A DNA stretch of 64,000 bases, taken from Sialis fuliginosa (lineage: Eukaryota; Arthropoda; Insecta; Megaloptera; Sialidae). Positions 34,749 to 45,729 of this stretch are shown here, one piece after another (positions within the stretch are counted from its first letter, which is position 1; each line of letters opens with the position of its first letter). The stretch is from positions 1,674,001-1,738,000 of the forward strand of contig OY540815.1 of assembly GCA_961205875.1 (NCBI GenBank). The letters are read 5' to 3'. A program made the position numbers and the translations under genes. The notes beneath the pieces were generated by a model. The model had not been told where the DNA came from. It worked only from the letters and a program-made list of their open reading frames with translations, and searched no databases.

Positions 34749-36300
34749 TATATATATAAAAATGAATGTTCGTTTGTATGTGACTTATAGACTCGGGAAT
34801 TACTGAACCGATTTCAATGCGGTTTTCACCAATAGTTAGATAATTTTTCTGAGCAGTATCGTGGCTAATAATATTTTATGAAAACCTAAGATTTAACATC
34901 AAAAGACTAAAAAGAATCATCTTCAAGTCGTCTTTTGTTTCCATGATGTCAAAGCATACAACTGTCATTTATATAAAAACACAGTAGCCATAGTTACGTC
35001 TCTTTCAAATACTTTGTCGAATAAATAGAAGATTTTTGACAAATGCATGCTAATCCTTAATCCTTAATATACATATGTAAAGCTCAACGTCTGTCAGTCC
35101 GTTAGTGCGCTTATCACTCGAGAACCACTTATCCGAATTACGTGTTTTTTTTTTTAAATCATAGGTACGTTCTCTGGCCAGGTTATAGGCTATATTTTGT
35201 AACGTTAGGTAACATAACAACTAAGCAGTGACGATAATAGTAAATCAAGTTGGAAACAAATTTGCCGTCGGCGCGCTGTTTTGCAATATGCTGACTATAC
35301 CGTTCAATATAGAACAAAATAATGTATTAAAGAATTGTGTAGAATCAAAAGTTCTACAATAAAGTCTGTGACACCATATGTCTAACATTTATATTTAAGC
35401 CATAATGACTGCTTTTATGTTACAAAGAAAACATAAAATATTTGGGTTCTGTTTACATGGACTTATGACCTGCAAAACATTAATCCTTATCGAAATAAAT
35501 GATTTCATCGTCATAAGTACTTAATGTAAATATAATCTGCCCTTTACAGCATCCAATTTGGTCGTATAGTTTAGGAAATATCTTAAATTAAATTTATATA
35601 CGGTAACATATTAAATGTATGGAGTCGTGCTACATCGAAGCGAGGGACAACAGACTGATTCGCTTACACTCATTGTCAGTAGATATTCGGATTCCCTCGG
35701 CTGATCGTCTAATTGTAAGTTTATTTTATTTTCAATAATTAACATTTAAATTTAAACAGAACACAAATAATTTGTATTTTTTTCTTCTGATTTTTTTTGT
35801 TAAGTATGTAATTTAGGTGCTGATAAGTTATTATTACAATAATAACTAACCGTGTTTGTACTTAATTAATTCAATTATATTTGTCAAAAATCCTAAACCA
35901 TAATTCCGTAGTCTACGCAAGCGAAGCCGCGTGGCCACTGCTAGTAATTAAATATTTTGAAATATATTAACTGAAAATTGGAATATAAAGAAACATTTCG
36001 CTTCCAAGAGACGTAAAATATCGAAATTAATTATTGATTATTGCTAACCTATTTATTTATTTATTTTTGATAGAGACCTAGTGTTTCCTGGGAGTTTGAA
36101 AATATAATTTTACGCGATTTTTTCAATAACTACAGAATGGATTTTATTCCGGTTTTCACTAATGGATAGGTTAAGTTTAGTTGTATAATTTGTGGATATT
36201 TTGTGTAAATTTCATGAAGCCGGAAAAAACAATCCGCTGTAAACCGTGTGCATGTTGGGTGGGCATGTTAGGTGAGCATGTTGAGTAGGCATAATATTTA
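34749..36300 (+). mobile_element. Hel-3 Helitron, copy c, split by Hel-1
   Basis: The 5' block (ATATATAAAAATGAATGTTC, ACTCGGGAATTACTGAACCG) precedes the nested element at 35054-35944. The family then resumes with TAATTAAATATTTTGAAATA, GGAATATAAAGAAACATTTC and, near 36250, GTTGGGTGGGCATGTTAGGT. The 3' end is not clear. Confidence 0.7.
35054..35944 (+). mobile_element. Hel-1 non-autonomous Helitron, copy C (complete, 891 bp)
   Basis: It starts TCCTTAATCCTTAATATAC after A (35053) and ends ACGCAAGCGAAGCCGCGTGG then CACTGCTAG before T (35945). Removing it rejoins GCATGCTAA to TAATTAAATATTTTG, which is the sequence in the other Hel-3 copies (12020-12045, 33045-33065). This gives both termini and the A^T insertion site directly. 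No Rep/helicase is encoded. Confidence 0.85.
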
Positions 36301-37454
36301 CCATCTAAATTGAACGGATGAAACGTATTTTTAATATTGAGCATTTTAATCTTACACTTGTCATAATAAAAACAAAACCGTTTGTAATATCGAAAATTTG
36401 ACACTGATGTAAATAACATTTGCTTTCTATTTACATATTTTCTTTGATTTTTTTTGGTATGTGGATCATAGACCCCCCACAATGTTTTTATATATTTTAA
36501 TTTGTATTAATTTGATAATTTTTTTTCAGGGAGGGAAGCGTATATTTCCAAATCTCCTTATCCGATTAGCACCAAAATCAATAGGTCTGGAGTACTTACT
36601 AAGACATACATTTTCAAAAAAAAAAAATAATTCAAATTGACCTATTTACCTATTTCACTTATAAAATCCAAATTACCATATTAAAAATTAAAGTACTTGA
36701 CGTATGTATGTATATTGATTTACCCGTGAAATGAAGCTTCATATATAGTTAATAATCTGAACTAAAAATCAAATCAAATGTAAAATAAATAAAAATGAAT
36801 CAAAACTTATAACTAATTGCAAATCAATAAACAACACTATCTCGATAGTGCAGTTCGGAATAATAAATCCCTTCATTCGAATGCCCCCATTACAAAAAGC
36901 ACACCGAACATAAATTTCAAGTGTAATTATTACTTCTACAATTCACAATTCCATTAAAGCGGTAAATACACATGTTAATAATCGCTAATTACCTCTCTAT
37001 CGAGTGGAGTACGCGCCCCAACCGACTAACATGGGCTGGGCGCATGGTGGATTAGGCTACTTCACACGAGCTTATCGTATATCCATAATGATACTAACCA
37101 TGATTCTGTTACATTTACTAACAGGAAAGCAAAAATATATAGAAAAGATACGTAATGAAACGGACATTTGAGATTGACTCATTTTTTTATTAAAACTATA
37201 TTTATTATAAGAAAATCAACTACGTTATACATATCTCTAATTAATTGAGTTTCTTAAACTAAATCTTTTTTTACGACAAAAATAATAGAAAATAATTAGT
37301 CATTTTTGTTCATTTCATGACACCATTTGCATTGAAAAAATCAGTGGGTACGATGAAACGGACCAGAACAATATAAGTGGTATCTATTAAATATAATTTA
37401 ATTCAAATTAAACAAAATTTTAATTAGATAGGTATATTTTGTGATATGTAGATA
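36301..37454. other. Mostly AT-rich stretch, nothing recognisable
   Basis: A 101-codon frame (36177-36482, minus) overlaps the Hel-3 3' region and shows no domain. A GC-richer piece at 36995-37070 (GAGTACGCGCCCCAACCGAC, GGGCTGGGCGCATGG) is single-copy here. Confidence 0.35.
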
Positions 37455-37735
37455 GTTATTTGCTTCCTCGCAGTATCGAAGATACGAAAAGCTTTGTGAT
37501 CGTTTCAGATTGAGACAAAAAAAATATTCTCCGATTTCAAAATTTTAAATTGATTTATCCGCTTCACGTCAAACACTTTTCGTTCCGTGTCTGTCTGTCT
37601 GTCCCCAGAATCCTTGTCACACGCATAACTCATGAACCACTGAACCGATATTATTGAAACTTGGTCGGATGGTTGAGTCTGGCTTGAGGACGGTCCCATT
37701 TCAAAATCATCAAAATCGTGTGTATTATTAAAAAA
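37455..37735 (-). mobile_element. R2 element, right-half copy
   Basis: It starts TTGCTTCCTCGCAGTATCGA + AGATACGAAAAGCTTTG, then GTGTCTGTCTGTCTGTCC, CATGAACCACTGAACCGATA and CATTTCAAAATCATC, and stops abruptly after ATCGTGTGTATTA. Confidence 0.7.
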
Positions 37736-37889
37736 ATTATGTAATTTACTGAAAAAAAAGCAATAAAATACAATTTGACATAATAAAAAATAAAATACAC
37801 GTTTACATTTACACTGATATAATACACTTATAAATAAGATTGTATCAGTACTGCGCAATGTATTTAATAATTAACTTATCAATATTAAA

Positions 37890-38060
37890 TTATTAACAAG
37901 ATTAATAATTATTAGTGACTCCCTTGAGCCTGTCTTGCAGAGCAAAAATTTTCGAAAGAAAATACAATTAAATGACATAGAAACTTATATTGCAATCACA
38001 GCACGATTTCAGTGAAAATTATTGTATGGGGGAGGGGGGGGGGGATGAGAATTGTGATAA
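37890..38060 (+). mobile_element. hAT-like fragment, second copy
   Basis: AATAATTATTAGTGACTCCC and AAAATTATTGTATGGGGGAG match 22340-22500. This copy ends in an 11-G run (38034-38044) beside a shorter G run, giving strand-asymmetric G-quadruplex potential. Confidence 0.5.
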
Positions 38061-38084
38061 AATTACAATAATAAAAAAAAATAC

Positions 38085-38860
38085 AATAATATCTAACCTT
38101 TGGAATCTTTTTCAAATAAATATGTTTTTTTTTACTTTCTTACACCATGTTTATTGTATATGAAATATACATATAGTATAAGTAAGTATAGTGAAGCCAA
38201 TTTTTTTCGAAATCCGGATTTTGATGGAATTATCCATTTTGACTTTCCTTTAATCCATTCTGACTATTTTCACCATGATGTCTGTGTGTCCGTCTGTCGG
38301 TCGGTCTGTCGGTCTCTCGGTCTGTCTGTAAGCGCTGTAACTCAAATACGACAAATCGTAGAAGGGTGAAATTTTGTACTTAATATTAATTTTTGTCTAG
38401 ATAGAAAACGTCCTATTTTTCAAAAACGATCTTTCAACCGGATACGAATGTTTACCTACTTCGATTTTTGAATTTTTCTAATTACTCTGAAACAGTGTGA
38501 AATAGAGAAAAATGGTCAAGTTAAAAATTGTAGGTAATATCATTATCTATAATTTATGTTCTTTTCATTTTTTCGTAAAAACGAATTTTTGAAAAAAACA
38601 TTTCTTCAAAAATAATTCGAAAATTACAAAATTTACAAGAGTAAACATCCGTTTTCAGTTATAACGTTTAAAAAAAAATCACTTGTTATATAATGGAGAG
38701 AATAATATTACCTATATTATTCATTTTATTCTGTCTTTAATGTTTTAATAAAATGAGAATCACGTATACTATTCACTGTTAAGATTACGTATAAGAAAGT
38801 CCCGTGGTTCCCAAGGCAGATATTTTAATTTTTACGTCAAAAATGTATATTGTCAATACA
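38085..38860 (-). mobile_element. R7 repeat, copy d (long)
   Basis: Inverse-sense landmarks are TCTAACCTTTGGAATC, TTTTCGAAATCCGGATTTTG, a (GTCT/GGTC)n tract at 38278-38330, GACAAATCGTAGAAGGGTGA, AAAACGTCCTATTTTTCAAA, ACGATCTTTCAACCGGATAC and ATAAGAAAGTCCCGTGG. It is a second uninterrupted comparison copy for the Hel-2 site. Confidence 0.75.
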
Positions 38861-39379
38861 AACATAACACAAGGCATTAGGCAAATTCCATCTTTAATTT
38901 ATAGTTTATGGAACTTACGCCCGATTTTATCAAGTTTAATTAAATACACCTTTTACTAACTGTCATATTATTAGCAGAACCAAGCATAATACATTTAACT
39001 AAAAGGATTTTTAATTTTCTGCGGTTTTTACAACGCATATAATATATATTTTTCATTGAGAGCCAAAAAATTGATTTAAATCACGTTTGTTATATACAAA
39101 AATTTAGATTAAAGGAGCAATTAGCGCTAAAGGAGCTTTAAATTGGTTGATAATACCGGGCTTTAACAACAAAATTTGAATTCATTCGTTCGGATAGTTT
39201 TAATAGAACATAGATTGTCCGTTTGATGAAGTAATTTTTGGTTACTACTTCAAAATTAATATTTGTAAGTTTTACCATTGGGACTGTATACAGACCGACA
39301 GATAGACACACCTTATTGAGATATTAGTCGTACTCAAATCAGAGACCATCAAAATATATAATTTATTTATCATGAAGTA
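38861..39379. other. AT-rich stretch, nothing recognisable
   Basis: A short CAGACCGACAGATAGAC tract lies at 39292. No family or ORF was recognised. Confidence 0.35.
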
Positions 39380-39945
39380 AGGTACTGACACCAGTCTTGA
39401 ATATGACCCCAGTAATGGATTTTTTTAAATTAAATGTACTGAATTAGAAATATTTGTTGATATTTGATTACTACCATTTCTGAATATTATTCTAAATGTT
39501 TATAGATTAATATTAACTATCTTACAGCGTAATTTGATGACAATTGGCCAATAGGTGTCAAAATAGTGGACATTTAAACTAATTATTAGTATAATTTATT
39601 TATTAATAATTAATAATTTATTATATCCATTGTTTCAAATTTAACGATTCTTTCTTTTATATCATTTGTGTCCGTAGTACTTATCATTTTGTAATCATTA
39701 GCAAGTATCCATCACTGCGTGCTCATTACTGGTTTTACTTTATCCATTACTGGAGAAAAAACATAAATAAAATAAAAGGCCATAATTAAAAAAAAACTAT
39801 ATTTACGGACTTTGGAAATTAAATTGATTAAATAAAGAGTTACTTGTTTTATTAGGAACATGAGTTCATGAGAGTTAAAAAAAAGAAGCCCGTTAATCAC
39901 AAAAACAGTAAACCTTGCCCTTATAGCGGCCATAACTGTACCTTA
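39380..39945 (+). mobile_element. R3 MITE, copy 4
   Basis: It runs from TA-AGGTACTGACACCAGTC to GCGGCCATAACTGTACCT-TA. The ends are inverted, TA flanks both sides, and the interior matches copies at 19268 and 44931 (GGCCAATAGGTGTCAAAAT). A 73-codon frame at 39712-39933 lies wholly inside and is not genic. Confidence 0.8.
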
Positions 39946-40009
39946 TATGCATAAAAAAAAATAACTTGTCTTCGATTATAGGTACCACGTGTGAAACCGC
40001 ACTTATTTG

Positions 40010-40240
40010 TTAGTTGGTGTACAGTAGCGAGCTTGTCGTAGCCACCCGCGATCTCGTATATAATTACCACGCGTGCATCCGTGCGCTATTATCGCTAAGG
40101 AAGTTCGTCGCAACATTAGATCGCCTCTACCGCTCATTGATTTTGCACTGGTTCGATTCGATTCCGCTCAATGATCAGGTCCGTGGAGAATCGGTTTTGT
40201 TGAGGTGGCTGCTCATACTCGGAATGTTGTTATAGTTAAG
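40010..40240 (+). other. GC-richer single-copy patch, candidate exon or promoter
   Basis: It is clearly less AT-rich than its flanks and matches no repeat here (TAGCGAGCTTGTCGTAGCCA, CACGCGTGCATCCGTGCGC). A 73-codon frame (40014-40235) starting TTAGTTGGTGTACAG spans it. The peptide has a hydrophobic C-terminus (LLRWLLILGMLL) but no recognised domain, and no clear splice sites bracket it. It could be host 5' sequence or a piece of an unrecognised element. Confidence 0.2.
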
Positions 40241-41233
40241 TTTATCGAATCTAGTACGCTGTGGTGAGCTTTTAGCAGTGTATAGTTTGATATGGTTTGT
40301 TGTATTGTTTTAGTTAAAGTATAACTGGTAGGATTCGTACTAGAGTATAAGTTCTATCAGATAAGGGATACTCCAATTATTCTATAAGGAAAGTTTGGTA
40401 TAGTTAATCCTAGAAGTTACTTCATATATCCATTTCTTCTTAAAGGCCCTTTTAGACGGTCAGTTCAGTTGTCCGTTCAGTCGGACTTCATTTTTCCTAT
40501 GTGTAAAAACTAAAATATCTGCCTTGGGAACCACGGGACTTTATTATACGTAATCCTAACAGTGAATAGAATACGTGATTCTTATTTTATTAAAACATTT
40601 CTGACAAACTAACAAGATAGAATAAAATGAATACCTAATATAGGTAATATTATTCTCTACATTATATAACAAATGATTTTTTTAACGTAATAACTGAAAA
40701 ATTTTGAGTTTTCGAATTATTTTTGAAATAATAAAAAATTGTTTTAGATAAAAAATGTCTAGTATGTTATTGTCTATAATTTATTCTCCATACATTTTTT
40801 TCCAACATTTATGATTTAGCCAGAAATAATTTTTTAATGTTATTATTTAGATTCACCTACACTGTTCACTCTCATTGTCAGTATTACGTATAAGAAAGTC
40901 CCATGGTACCTATGGCAAACACACACACTGTTTAATCTCTGTAATACGTAAAAAAAAGTCCCATTACACTCATGGCAGATATTTCTCCTCTGTTATGAAC
41001 CATTTGAATTATAATAAAATTTTTTTTTTCAAAAATTCGTTTTTACGAAAAAATGAATAAACATAAATTATAGATAATGATATTACCTACAATCTTTAAC
41101 TTGACCATTTTTCTCTATTTCGCACTGTTTCAGAGTAACTCGAAAAATTAAAAAAACGATGTAGGTAAACATCCGTATCCGGTTGAAAGATCGTTTTCAA
41201 AAATAGGACGTTTTCTTCCTAGACTAAAATTAA

Positions 41234-42185
41234 TCTATATACATATAATAACATGTCCTGACTGATTCATCATCGCCCAGCCGAAACCCCTGGTCCTAGA
41301 AACGTGAAATTTTAAGGGTATCTTCCTTTTATGACGTAACCACCCACTAAGAAAGGATTTTTCGATAATCAACCCCTAAGGGGGTAAAAAAGGGTGTAAA
41401 AGTTCGTATGAAAAAAATATTTTTTGGTCCTAGAAACGTGACATTTTCAGGGTGTCTTCCTTTTATGACGTAACCACCCACTAAGAAAGGATTTTTCGAT
41501 AATCAACCCCTAAGAGGGTAAAAGAGGGTGTAAAAGTTTGTATGGGAAAAATATTTTTTGATCGGATTTACTTGAAATTTAAAATAAATACTCTTCAATA
41601 CAAACAATCAAACACGTATTTCAAGCTTTTCCAAAATTAAATCCCTAAGTGGGTGCAAGGGGGTGGATAAGTTTGTATAGGAACAATTTTTTTTGGTCAG
41701 ATTTACTTAAAACTTAAAATAAATACTTTTCAATACAAACAATCAAACATGTATTTCAAGCTTTTCCAAAATTAAATCCTTAAGGGGGTCCAAGGGGGTG
41801 GATAAGTTTGTATAGAAAAAATATTTTTTGGTCAGATTTACTTGAAACTTAAAATAAATAATACTCTTCAATACAAACAATGAAACACGTATTTTAGCAT
41901 TTTCCAAAATTAAACACTTAAAGGGGGTTGCAAGAGGGTGAAAAAGTTTGTATGAGAAAAACATTTTTTTTGTATTCACTCGAATGAAACTAGGCACAGA
42001 TACTTTTTTCGATGTTTTTATACTGTAGGTTATAACTATCTTGCATAGGAGCCGATATATTTACGATTTTGCATAATCAATAAAAAACAAATAAAGGAAA
42101 AATTAAATATTTCAGCCCATGTCACGTATGGAGGGTTGTAATTAGTTTCGAAATCCACGCGAGCGAAGCCGCGGGTAGCAGCTAG
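41234..42185 (+). mobile_element. Hel-2 non-autonomous Helitron (952 bp)
   Basis: It starts A|TCTATATACATATAATAAC then TGTCCTGACTGATTCATCAT, and ends ACGCGAGCGAAGCCGCGGG then AGCAGCTAG|T. Inside are two ~140-bp tandem units (GGTCCTAGAAACGTGA, AACCACCCACTAAGAAAGG, from 41290 and 41429) and three ~150-bp units (CTTCAATACAAACAATCAAA, GGGGTGGATAAGTTTGTATA). No ORF is present. The TC and CTAG termini plus the empty site in R7 fix both ends. Confidence 0.85.
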
Positions 42186-42383
42186 TATTAAATATAAAAT
42201 TTCACCCTTCTACGATTTGTCGTATTTGAGTTACAGCTTACAGACCGACAGACAGACACACAGACATCATGGCGAAAATAGTCAGAATGGATTAAGGGAA
42301 GGTCAAAATAATTCCATCAAAATCCGGATTCCAAAAAAAATCAGCTTCACTATACTTACTTATACTATATGAATATTTCATAT

Positions 42384-42720
42384 ATAAAAACAAACTTGTT
42401 TGTTTAAACGTCAAAATTTATTAAAGAAGAGGAAACCGCAAGCTTTCGATTCACAGAATCATCGTCAGGCTAAAATATAATAAGTAACAATTAAATACAA
42501 TAAATATAATGCAAAATATTGATATTTTAAAATAAAAATTCAGAAATATACCTATTAATAAAGATTTAAATTTGAGAAAGATGTCGTTATCTCAATAAAA
42601 TTCATGTGACTACGGAAATGATTGAAAAAATAACAAATCTCTTAGTAACTCAAATAGTTACTAAGGAACGAAAAAATTGATTTAAAAAATGACAATAATT
42701 AATTATTTAAAATTGTGTTG
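42384..42720 (-). mobile_element. Penelope-like element, 3' fragment
   Basis: It is nearly identical to 45645-45970, with one substitution and a ~10-bp indel noted. It keeps only the last six sense codons (NTILNN), the stop and the 3' region. It sits in R7 between two copies of an ATATTTCATATAT word, consistent with a target duplication. It ends in a perfect AAACAAAC/GTTTGTTT hairpin. Confidence 0.8.
42444..42468 (-). ncRNA. Hammerhead-ribozyme-like core in PLE fragment
   Basis: On the minus strand: CTGACGA, stem II GATTC-TGT-GAATC, then GAAA. This matches the CUGANGA and GAAA boxes on either side of a 5-bp stem II. A convincing stem III with a cleavable NUH triplet was not found, so it may be inactive or coincidental. 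PLEs are known to carry hammerhead motifs. Confidence 0.35.
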
Positions 42721-42842
42721 TATATATATTTCATATATATGGTATAAGAAAGTAAAAAAAATATATTTTTATATATATTGTGTTGTATATATATTTCATA
42801 TATATGGTATAAGAAAGTAAAAAAAATATATTTTTTTGAAAA
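42713..42842. repeat. 65-bp direct tandem duplication at PLE junction
   Basis: TTGTGTTG and the following TATATATATTTCATATATAT + GGTATAAGAAAGTAAAA recur exactly 65 bp later (42713 and 42778). The unit includes 8 bp of PLE end plus flanking R7, so it arose after or during PLE insertion. Confidence 0.8.
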
Positions 42843-42899
42843 ATATTCCAAAGGTTAGATATAATATTTATTGTATTTTTTTATGTTTTTTACTTCATA

Positions 42900-43367
42900 T
42901 AAGAAAGTAAAAATGACAGGAGAACTGAAATGGAGGGTACACGTCAACTCGGTGCATCCAACTCGGCGATGGTCAATTCGATGCCCGTCAACTCGACGAT
43001 AAAAATTAATATTAGTGTGTATTAGAAAAAATATAATGCTTATTTTTTTATTAAAAACTATTAATAAAAGTAAACAGCGTAATGTAAATACTTTACATTA
43101 CTTGATTAGTTGTTTTAATTAGTGACCATTTCTATATTTTTAATCGAGTTATACATATAATTTTGAACTAGCCGGCTATTTTCATCTACAATCTTTGATT
43201 TATCACGTTTTTTTAATTTAAAATCTACATAGGTATTATAATTTGCAACAATCATTTTTTTTAAATTAAACTCATATTTTAGATTATACAAAATTATGAA
43301 AAAATTATGAATATAGCATTTAATTTAATAGTAATTTCAAAAACATATTTCGGTTTAAAGAAATCAG
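42900..43367. other. AT-rich stretch with short GTCAACTCGA repeats
   Basis: CGTCAACTCGG, ATCCAACTCGGCGA, GTCAATTCGA and CGTCAACTCGACG follow one another at 42941-42995. The rest is not recognised. Confidence 0.4.
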
Positions 43368-43411
43368 GTATTTTTTTAGATCAACAACAGTTTGTTGATC
43401 TAAAAAAATAC
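43368..43411. repeat. Perfect 20-bp-arm hairpin
   Basis: GTATTTTTTTAGATCAACAA, a 4-nt loop, then its exact reverse complement. There is no matching element in the window. Confidence 0.85.
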
Positions 43412-43560
43412 TCTTTGATAGTAATGCTGGGTGTTTACTATAGGTTATTATGTTCAGTATAATATAAACTGACAAAAATTTGTAAGCTAACAAGCACTTT
43501 AAAAAGAGGTATCAATTCTGTGATATTCTCTATAGATTTGTTTGAAAGCAGGTATATTGC

Positions 43561-44270
43561 CAATATCGAAGATACGAGAAGCTTTGTGATCGTTTCAGAT
43601 TGAGACAAAAAAATTGTTCTCCGATTTCAAAATTTTAAATTTATCTTTCCGTTTCACGTCAAGACAAACAATTTTCGTTCCATGTCTGTCTGTCTGTTCG
43701 TGTGTGTCCGTCCGTGCGTCCGTCGTGTGGCTGTCCCCTGAATCCTTGTCACACGCATAACTCATGAACCATTGAACCTATATTATTGAAACTTGGTCGG
43801 ATGGTTGGGTCTGGCTTGAGGACGGTCCCATTTCAAAATCATCAAAATTGTGTGTAAGGGGGAGGGGTGACATCCCAAAATATTTATTTTTTCAAGATAC
43901 GTGAAAATTTTATAGAACATTCAATTTCCTATAATATAGGTCTACAACGTTTGTTGTAAAATATTCCCTTACAAAGATTTATCTCAATTTGCTTTTAAAA
44001 ATCGTGTTTTGTTTTTTTAAACTGTTGATGTTATAAATGTCATTTTGACGATTGCATAAATTTAGATTTAGATTGAACTTGTCAAAAAATTTAAAATATA
44101 CGAAAAAATAATCAGGTGCGTCTTAAGAAAAATTTCGAACTAATATTTTTTAGTAAAATTGTATAAAAATTAAATGGTTTACCAATGCTAGGCAATTTAT
44201 CTGAGCACTTTATCGGTTTTTATTTAAATTGTTCAATAATTAATTTTAGCTTCTCGTATCTTCGATATTG
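43561..44270 (-). mobile_element. R2 element with 23-bp perfect terminal inverted repeats
   Basis: The left end CAATATCGAAGATACGAGAA + GCT (43561-43583) is exactly inverted at 44248-44270. The interior contains R2 landmarks: a TCTG/GTCC tract, CATGAACCATTGAACC, GTGTAAGGGGGAGGGGTGAC, ATACGAAAAAATAATCAGGT. Outside the right TIR, CGAGGAAGCA matches the extended R2 terminus. No transposase is present. Confidence 0.8.
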
Positions 44271-44930
44271 CGAGGAAGCAAAATTTATGAGAAGCTATCT
44301 TATATTTATTTTATATTTTGTACATGTTTATTTTTGCACTGTTTACATTACAGTTTATAGCTATAAGAATAGATTCACGATAAAGTAGATAACAATAACA
44401 GTCAGTTATTGTAAATAAAGATACTTATATAAATCCTTTGATTCCAATAAACGGCAGTATACATACATACGTACTTACAATAACCAACTTGTACTGTTTT
44501 GTGGATGTATACAAGTGAACAAAACAGTTGAAGACGGCCATGGTAATGGCCCTAACATCAACTTCCTGCGCTAACTTTATATATAGGTTAAACTTTGAGT
44601 TGTATGTGAGAAGAATTTCCGTTTTAAGTTCTAGTTGATTATGTACTCATTAGAGTGTGTAAGCGATGCGAGTTATTTGTTTCATTACCGTTTTTATTCG
44701 ATTCTACATTACTATAATAAATATTATTGCACGGTGAACTTTTCTAGTTACGTACTTTTACGAAAGTTATGTATAGTTTTGTTTTTATATTTTTTTGTAT
44801 AGGTAGTACATTTCTTTCTTCGTAATAATGTTTTTAATCAATTAAAAAGATAGTTTATTGATACATATAAAACTTGTTTTTGCTTACAATTAGATAATAA
44901 TTTTCTTATTTTTTTTTTTTAATAATATAA
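44271..44930. other. Single-copy AT-rich stretch, nothing recognisable
   Basis: No ORF or repeat family was recognised. Confidence 0.35.
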
Positions 44931-45493
44931 GGTACTGGCAACAGTCTTTAATATAATTCCAGTAATGGATATTTTTTAATTAAATGTACTGAATTAGAAA
45001 TATTTGTTGATATTTGATTGCTGAATATTAATCTATATACATTTAATTGTCTTACAGCGTGATTTGATGTCAATCGGCCAATAGGTGTCAAAATGGTGGA
45101 CATTTAAACTAATTATAATTATTAGTATAATTTATTTATTAATTATTATAATATCATAGCTACTGCTTTATATTGTTTGAAATTTGATGATTCTTTCTTT
45201 TGTATCTTTTGTGTCGTAGTACTTATCATTTTGTAATCATAAGTAAGTGTCCATCATTGCGTGCTCATTACTGGTTTTACTTTATCCATTGCTGGAGGAA
45301 AACATAAACAAAATAAAAGGCTATAATTAAAAAAAAAAAAAAACTATATTTGCAGAATTTGGTAATTAAATTGATTAAATAAAGAGTTACTTGTTTTATT
45401 AGTAACATGAGTTCATGATAATTACAAAAACGTCAATCACAAAAACAGTAAACCTTGCTCCTATAGCGGCCATAACTGGTGCCAGGACCTTAT
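44931..45493 (+). mobile_element. R3 MITE, copy 5
   Basis: It runs from AAGGTACTGGCAACAGTCTT to GCGGCCATAACTGGTGCCAG + GACCTTA. Inverted ends sit in a TATAAGG...CCTTATA setting, consistent with TA duplication. The interior includes GGCCAATAGGTGTCAAAATG, as in copy 4. Confidence 0.8.
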
Positions 45494-45704
45494 ATGAATA
45501 ATATTGTAAACACTTTGAAATAATCGCAATTATGTTACCAGTATGTAAGAATTGGTACATAATAATATATCGCGCAATATGAATATAATATAAAATATAT
45601 GTATGTATATATTAATAATATGATAGTAGTGACGTTAAATAAAAATAAAAACAAACTTGTTTGTTTAAACGTCAAAATTTATTAAAGAAGAGGAAACCGC
45701 AAGC

Positions 45705-45729
45705 TTTCGATTCACAGAATCATCGTCAG
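45705..45729 (-). ncRNA. Hammerhead-ribozyme-like core in PLE 3' region
   Basis: It is identical to 42444-42468: CTGACGA, GATTC-TGT-GAATC stem, GAAA on the sense strand of the element. The core boxes fit the hammerhead consensus, but stem III and the cleavage triplet are not convincing from the sequence. Confidence 0.35.

Larger units (their letters stand above)
40490..42900 (+). mobile_element. R7 repeat, copy e, host of Hel-2 and a PLE fragment
   Basis: R7 sequence runs from ATCTGCCTTGGGAACCACGG through TCCGGTTGAAAGATCG to CTAGACTAAAATTAA (41233). It resumes TATTAAATATAAAATTTCAC (42186) through the CAGA tract and ATCCGGATTCC to CTATATGAATATTTCATATA (about 42383), and resumes again after 42720 to ATATTCCAAAGGTTAGATAT. 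Both gaps are later insertions, since copies at 4860 and 38085 lack them. Confidence 0.8.
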
